This document shows, one piece after another, positions 59,137 to 64,000 of a DNA stretch of 64,000 bases. The stretch's first letter is position 1. Every line of letters begins with the position of its first letter. This DNA comes from Streptomyces sp. NRRL F-5135. GTDB taxonomy: Bacteria; Actinomycetota; Actinomycetes; Streptomycetales; Streptomycetaceae. The notes beneath the pieces were generated by a model. That model searched no databases. It worked only from the letters and a program-made list of their open reading frames with translations, and was not told the origin of the DNA. The translations under genes and the position numbers were made by a program. The DNA lies in the NCBI RefSeq assembly GCF_000719775.1, contig NZ_JOHR01000024.1:1-64000 (forward strand), written 5' to 3'.

Positions 59137-59171
59137 CACGGGCCCCTTCGCCGACGGCGGAGGGGCCCGTG
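59137..59171 (+). terminator. Hairpin terminator after the SSI gene
   Basis: CACGGGCCCCT (59137-59147) pairs perfectly with AGGGGCCCGTG (59161-59171), and an inner CGCCG/CGGCG pair extends the stem. It lies 23 nt after the SSI stop. No T-run follows, as is usual in Streptomyces. Confidence 0.7.
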
Positions 59172-59352
59172 GCGATCTCACTGAGCGGCCGGGGGCGGTG
59201 TGCAGCGGCCGTAACCGGTCTCGTCCGCTTGACGTGACACCTGGGTAACGGGTTCTACGTACTGTCGTGTGCCGACCGTCCGCCGGGCCGCGCGTCCACC
59301 GCTCGTCCGCCGGAGGCGCGCACGGCAACCCGACCACGAAAGAGGCCCGCCC

Positions 59353-62300
59353 GTGACCGCACCCGCTCCGCGGCCCAGCACCACCGACCGGGTGCGGACC
59401 GTCTGCTCGTACTGCGGTGTCGGCTGTGGAATCGTCCTCGACGTCGCGACGGGGCCCGACGGCCGGCGGACCGTGGTCAAGGCGTCCGGCGACAAGGCGC
59501 ACCCGGCCAACGCCGGCCGGCTGTGCACCAAGGGCGCGACGAGCGCCGAGATGCTCGCGGCGCCGGGCCGGCTGACCCGGCCCCTGATCCGTACGGACCG
59601 CGGGGAGGCGCCCGCCTCGTGCGCGATGGAGGCGGCGATCGAGGAGACCGCCCGGCGGCTGCGCGCGGTCGTCGACGAGCACGGCCCCGACGCGCTCGCC
59701 TTCTACGTCTCGGGCCAGCTGACGCTGGAGGCCCAGTACCTGGCCAACAAGCTGGCGAAGGGCTTCGTGCGGACCGCCCGGATCGAGTCCAACTCGCGGC
59801 TGTGCATGGCGAGCGCGGGCACCGGCTACAAGCAGTCGCTCGGCGCGGACGGCCCGCCCGGCTCGTACGAGGACTTCGAGCACGCCGATGTCTTCCTGGT
59901 CACCGGTTCCAACATGGCCGACTGCCATCCCGTCCTCTTCCTGCGGCTCATGGAGCGGGTGAAGGCGGGCGCCAAGCTGATCGTGGTCGATCCCAGGCGC
60001 AGCGCGACGGCGGCCAAGGCCGATCTCTTCCTCCAGGTCCGGCCGGGCACGGACCTGGCCCTGCTGAACGGGCTGCTCCACCTGCTGGTCGAGAACGGCC
60101 ACACCGACCCGGACTTCATCGCCGAGCACACCGAGGGCTGGGCGGACATGCCCGCCTTCCTCCAGGACTACCCGCCCGCCGAGGTCGCCAGGATCACGGG
60201 TGTCCCGGAGGCGGACCTCCGCCGGGCCGCCCAGCTGATCGGTGCGGCGGGCGCCTGGATGAGCTGCTGGACCATGGGCCTGAACCAGAGCACGCACGGC
60301 ACATGGAACACGAACGCCCTGGTCAATCTGCATCTGGCGACCGGTGCGATCTGCCGCCCCGGCAGCGGCCCGTTCTCCCTGACCGGCCAGCCCAACGCCA
60401 TGGGCGGCCGGGAGATGGGGTACATGGGGCCGGGGCTGCCGGGACAGCGGTCGGTGCTGGTGGCGGAAGACCGGGCCTTCGTCGAGGACCTGTGGGGCAT
60501 CGCGCCGGGCAGCCTGCGGGCGGACGATCCGGGCCGGGGCACGGTCGAGATGTTCGAGCGGATGGCCGCCGGGGACGTCAAGGCCTGCTGGATCATGTGC
60601 ACCAACCCGGTCGCGTCGGTCGCCAACCGCAAGACCGTCATCGAGGGGCTGGAGGCGGCCGAGTTCGTCGTCACACAGGACGTGTTCACCGACACGGAGA
60701 CCAACGCGTACGCGGATGTCGTCCTGCCCGCGGCCCTGTGGGCCGAGTCCGAGGGCGTGTACGTCAACTCGGAACGCAGCCTCACGCTGAGCAGCCGGGC
60801 GGTGGACCCGCCGGGCGAGGCGTGGCCGGACTGGCGGATCATCGCGCGGATCGCCTGCGCGATGGGTTACGAGGACGCCTTCGGGTACGAGAGCGCCGAG
60901 GAGGTCTTCGAGGAGATCAAGCGGGCCTGGAACCCGAAGACCGGCTACGACCTGCGCGGGGTCAGCTACGAGCGGCTGCGCCGTACGCCCGTGCAGTGGC
61001 CCAGCGCCGCCGAGGACGGGCCGGACCGCAACCCGGTCCGCTACCTGAACGACGGGGCGGGCCGGCCGGTCGTCGAACGGCCGGACGGCAGCCGGCCGCG
61101 GCTGGTCTTCCCCACCGCTTCCGGGCGCGCGGTGTTCCACGCCCGGCCCCATCTGCCGGCGGCCGAACTGCCCGACGACGACTTCCCGTTCGTCCTGAAC
61201 ACGGGCCGGGTGCAGCACCAGTGGCACACCCTGACCAAGAGCGGCAAGGTCTCCAAGCTCAACAAGCTGAACCCCGGACCGTTCGTGGAGATCCACCCGG
61301 AGGACGCGCGGACGCTGGGGATCGAGGAGGGCGACTCGGTGGAGGTCGCCTCGCGGCGGGGCCGGGCGGTGCTGCCGGCCGTGCCGACCGACCGGGTGCG
61401 GCCCGGGAACTGCTTCGCGCCGTTCCACTGGAACGACCTGTTCGGCGAGTACCTCAGTGTCAACGCGGTCACCAACGACGCGGTCGACCCGGATTCCTTC
61501 CAGCCGGAGTTCAAGATGTGCGCGGTCTCGCTGACGCGGCTCGCGGCACGGCCGGGAGACGGCGCGGACGCGGGCCGGGCGGACGCCCGGAACGCAGGGG
61601 CGGGTGCGAGTGCGAGTGCGGACGGAACGTACCGAACCGGAGTGGCGGGGGCGACGCCCGCTTCCGTGAATTCCGTGGGTTCCGCGGCCGGTGGGGTGGC
61701 GGTTCTGGCGGAGCTGTTCGGGATCAGCGCTCCCGCCCCGCCACCGCTGGAGGAGGACGAACGCCACTATCTGTCCGGCTTCCTGACCGGGATCGCGGCC
61801 GGGGCCGCCGGGGCGCCCGGGACTCCGGTGCTCCCCGCGCACGCCCCCTTCGCACCGGAGCGGGCGCTCTGGGTGAACGGGGTGCTGGCCGGGATGTTCT
61901 CCCGCGTCCCCGGCACGGCCACGGCCGCACCGGGGGAGGGGCCCGAGCCCGGGGACGGCGGCACGTCCCGTGACGGCGGCACGGCCGGTGACGGCGGTCG
62001 CGCGCCCGGGCGCGAGGTGGTGGTCCTGTGGGCGTCGCAGACCGGCAACGCGGAGGAGGTCGCCACGGCCGCCGCGCGCAGACTGGCCGACGACGGCCGC
62101 GCGGCCCGGCTGCTGAGCATGGCGGACAGCGCGCCGGCCGCCCTGCCGCGCGGCGCCGACCTGCTCATCGTCACCAGCACCTTCGGGGACGGCGACGCGC
62201 CCGACAACGGGTCCCACTTCTGGGAGGCGCTCAGCGCGCCCGACGTGCCCCGGCTGGACGGGGTGCGGTACGCGGTCCTGGCCCTCGGGGACTCCTCGTA

Positions 62301-63723
62301 CGACGACTTCTGCGGGCACGGCCGCCGCCTGGACGAGCGGCTCGACCAGCTGGGTGCCGTACGGCTGGTGCCGCGTACCGACTGCGAACCCGACTACGGG
62401 ACACCCGCCGGGCAGTGGCTGGAGAAGGTGATCGCAGCCCTCGGCGCGACAGTGGAGCCGGGCGGGGCGCGGAACACGGCACCGGGTACGGACGGCGCGG
62501 CGCGGACACCCACCGGGCCCTCGGCGCCGGCGTCCGCCACATCCGCCGCACCCGCCGGGTCTCCCACGGCTCCCCCCGCTCCCGCGTCGTCCTCGCCGTT
62601 TTCCAGGACCGCGCCGGTCACCGCCCGGCTCACCGGCAACCGCCTGCTCAGCCTTCCCGGGGCCGCCAAGGAAGTGCGCCGGTTCACCTTCGAGACCGGC
62701 GACGGCGGAACGCCCCTGGAGTACCGGGCCGGGGACGCGCTCGGGGTGCACCCCCGCACCTGCCCCGACCTCGTGGCCGAATGGCTCGCCGTGACGGGCC
62801 TCGACCCGGCGTCCGGGATCGAGCTGCCGGGCATCGGGGACGTCTCCCTCGGGGAGGCCCTGCACCGCCACCTGGACCTCGCCAAGGTCACCCCCGACCT
62901 GCTGCGGCTCATCGCGGACCACACCCGTGACCACAGGCTCAAGACGCTGCTGCGCCCCGACAACAAGGGCGAACTCGCGAAGTGGACCTGGGGCAGGCAG
63001 CCCGCCGACATCATCGCGGAGCACCCCGTCCGGGCCGGCGCGGCGCAGTGGGCGGCCACCCTCGACCGCCTCCGGCCGCGGCTGTACTCCATATGCTCCA
63101 GCCCGCTCACCGACCCCGGCCGGATCAGCCTGACCGTGTCCGTCGTCCGCTACGACAGCCGCCGGGGCGTCCCCCGCAAGGGCGTCGCCTCGGCGTTCCT
63201 CGCCGACGCGGAACCCGGCAGCCCGGTGCCCGTGCACGTCCGGCGCTCCGCCCACTTCCGGCCGCCCGCCGATCCCGCGACGCCCATGGTGATGGTGGGC
63301 CCCGGCACCGGCGTCGCCCCCTTCCTGGGGTTCCTGGACGAGCGGCGGGCCCGCGGCGACCGGGCCCCGAACTGGCTCTTCTTCGGCGAGCAGCGGCGGG
63401 CGACCGACTTCTACTACGCGGACGAGCTGGCCGCGCTGCACCGCGAGGGCACCCTGACCCGGCTGGACACGGCCTTCTCCCGCGACCAGCGCGCCAAGGT
63501 CTACGTACAGGACCGGATGCGCGAACACGGGGCCCAGCTCTGGTCCTGGCTCCAGGACGGCGCGCACTTCTACGTCTGCGGCGACGGCTCGCGCATGGCC
63601 AAGGACGTGGACCGGGCGCTGCGTGACATCGCGGTGGCCCACGGCGGGCTGGACGAGGACGCGGCGGCCTCGTACGTCAAACAGCTGGCAGCGGACCGCC
63701 GCTACGCCCGCGACGTCTACTGA
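59353..63723 (+). CDS. Nitrate reductase fused to a CysJ-like NADPH flavoprotein
   Basis: This 1,456-residue enzyme appears to be a self-contained assimilatory nitrate reductase. The N-terminal molybdopterin part has a 4Fe-4S site ([12 protein letters not shown] ... GRLCTKG), the probable molybdenum-ligand cysteine in [14 protein letters not shown], and the C-terminal bis-MGD domain ([20 protein letters not shown]). After a linker come a flavodoxin domain ([41 protein letters not shown]), an FAD domain ([10 protein letters not shown]) and the NADPH site ([40 protein letters not shown]) ending RDVY as in CysJ/P450 reductase. Electrons would pass NADPH-FAD-FMN-Fe-S-Mo to nitrate. The GTG at 59353 has AGAGG upstream. 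Confidence 0.92.
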   Translation: MTAPAPRPSTTDRVRTVCSYCGVGCGIVLDVATGPDGRRTVVKASGDKAHPANAGRLCTKGATSAEMLAAPGRLTRPLIRTDRGEAPASCAMEAAIEETARRLRAVVDEHGPDALAFYVSGQLTLEAQYLANKLAKGFVRTARIESNSRLCMASAGTGYKQSLGADGPPGSYEDFEHADVFLVTGSNMADCHPVLFLRLMERVKAGAKLIVVDPRRSATAAKADLFLQVRPGTDLALLNGLLHLLVENGHTDPDFIAEHTEGWADMPAFLQDYPPAEVARITGVPEADLRRAAQLIGAAGAWMSCWTMGLNQSTHGTWNTNALVNLHLATGAICRPGSGPFSLTGQPNAMGGREMGYMGPGLPGQRSVLVAEDRAFVEDLWGIAPGSLRADDPGRGTVEMFERMAAGDVKACWIMCTNPVASVANRKTVIEGLEAAEFVVTQDVFTDTETNAYADVVLPAALWAESEGVYVNSERSLTLSSRAVDPPGEAWPDWRIIARIACAMGYEDAFGYESAEEVFEEIKRAWNPKTGYDLRGVSYERLRRTPVQWPSAAEDGPDRNPVRYLNDGAGRPVVERPDGSRPRLVFPTASGRAVFHARPHLPAAELPDDDFPFVLNTGRVQHQWHTLTKSGKVSKLNKLNPGPFVEIHPEDARTLGIEEGDSVEVASRRGRAVLPAVPTDRVRPGNCFAPFHWNDLFGEYLSVNAVTNDAVDPDSFQPEFKMCAVSLTRLAARPGDGADAGRADARNAGAGASASADGTYRTGVAGATPASVNSVGSAAGGVAVLAELFGISAPAPPPLEEDERHYLSGFLTGIAAGAAGAPGTPVLPAHAPFAPERALWVNGVLAGMFSRVPGTATAAPGEGPEPGDGGTSRDGGTAGDGGRAPGREVVVLWASQTGNAEEVATAAARRLADDGRAARLLSMADSAPAALPRGADLLIVTSTFGDGDAPDNGSHFWEALSAPDVPRLDGVRYAVLALGDSSYDDFCGHGRRLDERLDQLGAVRLVPRTDCEPDYGTPAGQWLEKVIAALGATVEPGGARNTAPGTDGAARTPTGPSAPASATSAAPAGSPTAPPAPASSSPFSRTAPVTARLTGNRLLSLPGAAKEVRRFTFETGDGGTPLEYRAGDALGVHPRTCPDLVAEWLAVTGLDPASGIELPGIGDVSLGEALHRHLDLAKVTPDLLRLIADHTRDHRLKTLLRPDNKGELAKWTWGRQPADIIAEHPVRAGAAQWAATLDRLRPRLYSICSSPLTDPGRISLTVSVVRYDSRRGVPRKGVASAFLADAEPGSPVPVHVRRSAHFRPPADPATPMVMVGPGTGVAPFLGFLDERRARGDRAPNWLFFGEQRRATDFYYADELAALHREGTLTRLDTAFSRDQRAKVYVQDRMREHGAQLWSWLQDGAHFYVCGDGSRMAKDVDRALRDIAVAHGGLDEDAAASYVKQLAADRRYARDVY

Positions 63724-63852
63724 CCGCGACGGCGCCCGTCTCCGCCTTCCCTTTTCCACTCCCCCCGCATGGCCGAAAACGCATCCTTCGAACGGCCCTC
63801 TTGGGAACCGCTTTACCTCCTGCGGTAGTTCTGAGAGCGTTCAGCGCCACAT

Positions 63853-63870
63853 CGTTCGACTCGTCGAACG
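63853..63870 (+). promoter_or_regulatory. Inverted repeat upstream of spo0M
   Basis: CGTTCGA (63853-63859) and TCGAACG (63864-63870) flank a CTCG spacer, an exact 7-bp inverted repeat 31 nt before the spo0M ATG. A GGGAACC element and GGTAGTT lie 30-45 nt further upstream, loosely like an ECF-type promoter. Operator or promoter function is inferred only from position. Confidence 0.35.
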
Positions 63871-63900
63871 ACTCAAGCCCATGAAGGAGTGGACGCCACG

Positions 63901-64000
63901 ATGGTGTTCAAGAAACTGCTCGGAGCCCTCGGAGTGGGCGGCCCCTCGGTCGACACCGTGCTGGACGGTGGGCCGGCGGTACCGGGCGGCACGCTGTCCG
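63901..64000 (+). CDS. spo0M: Spo0M/SpoOM-like arrestin-fold protein, N-terminal part (runs off the right edge)
   Basis: The visible start is MVFKKLLGALGVGGPSVDTV, followed by LDGGPAVPGGTLS. This is the conserved beginning of Streptomyces and Bacillus Spo0M (sporulation-control protein, arrestin-like fold), where the 'GGxxxPGGxL' turn opens the first beta sheet. AAGGAG lies upstream of the ATG at 63901 at slightly long spacing. Only 33 codons are visible, so the family call rests on that segment. Confidence 0.75.
   Translation, partial: MVFKKLLGALGVGGPSVDTVLDGGPAVPGGTLS

Noticed and set aside
59101..63759. A very long open frame on the minus strand opposite the nitrate reductase fusion
   Set aside because: Its translation is Arg/Gly/Pro-rich with no motifs, a typical antisense shadow in very high G+C coding DNA; the plus strand carries complete cofactor motifs throughout.

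Overview
The window reads as a Streptomyces chromosome carrying an integrated phage-like element. The evidence is very high G+C, GTG starts, leaderless-looking starts, an AfsR-type SARP regulator, an SSI-type protease inhibitor, gas-vesicle genes and a tiny bL37-like ribosomal protein gene. Nothing here fixes the species.

Region 1 (1-19249) is the replication and regulation arm of an integrative element, most likely a prophage. It holds one long leftward train of about thirty mostly tiny genes, nearly all coupled by 1-8 nt overlaps. These include a DnaB-type helicase, a DnaC-type loader, an O-like initiator with iteron-like repeats inside its coding sequence, a C5 DNA methyltransferase, a RecA-fold recombination ATPase and a PD-(D/E)XK exonuclease. 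A divergent pair of XRE regulators forms a candidate switch, followed by a rightward tyrosine integrase. An HNH endonuclease and a deoxyribosyltransferase-like gene are broken. No structural or transfer genes are visible.

Region 2 (19246-22759) is an arsenic-resistance islet (csbD-like, arsI, arsR, acr3, arsC). It lies between two copies of the 3' end of uppP that share an identical 29-bp core. The integrase stops exactly where the first copy starts, which points to tandem integration at an uppP attachment site.

Region 3 (22816-31061) is a conflict and signalling cluster. A small protein with a C-terminal amyloid-type motif and an NB-ARC/TPR protein with a matching N-terminal motif flank a TagF-like GT-B gene and an unknown gene. 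An AfsR-like SARP/NB-ARC/TPR regulator follows.

Region 4 (31474-52119) is ordinary chromosomal content. It contains a NicO-type metal exporter, TPR and DUF4331 set; bL37; and a LacI-controlled hexonate/hexuronate operon (2-hydroxyacid dehydrogenase, mannonate dehydratase, fructuronate reductase-like, idonate dehydrogenase-like, MHS transporter). It also has a collapsed FAD/Fe-S oxidoreductase, a pyruvate-oxidase-like ThDP enzyme, two SDRs, an Fpg/Nei glycosylase and UdgX.

Region 5 (52206-64000) has a decarboxylase remnant, a partial gas-vesicle set (F/L, Y, Z, with no gvpA), a GH43 enzyme, a GH43_24-CBM13 gene interrupted by an amber codon, an SSI-type inhibitor, a giant nitrate reductase-flavoprotein fusion, and the start of spo0M. 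Gene decay (seven damaged genes) is unusually common in this window.
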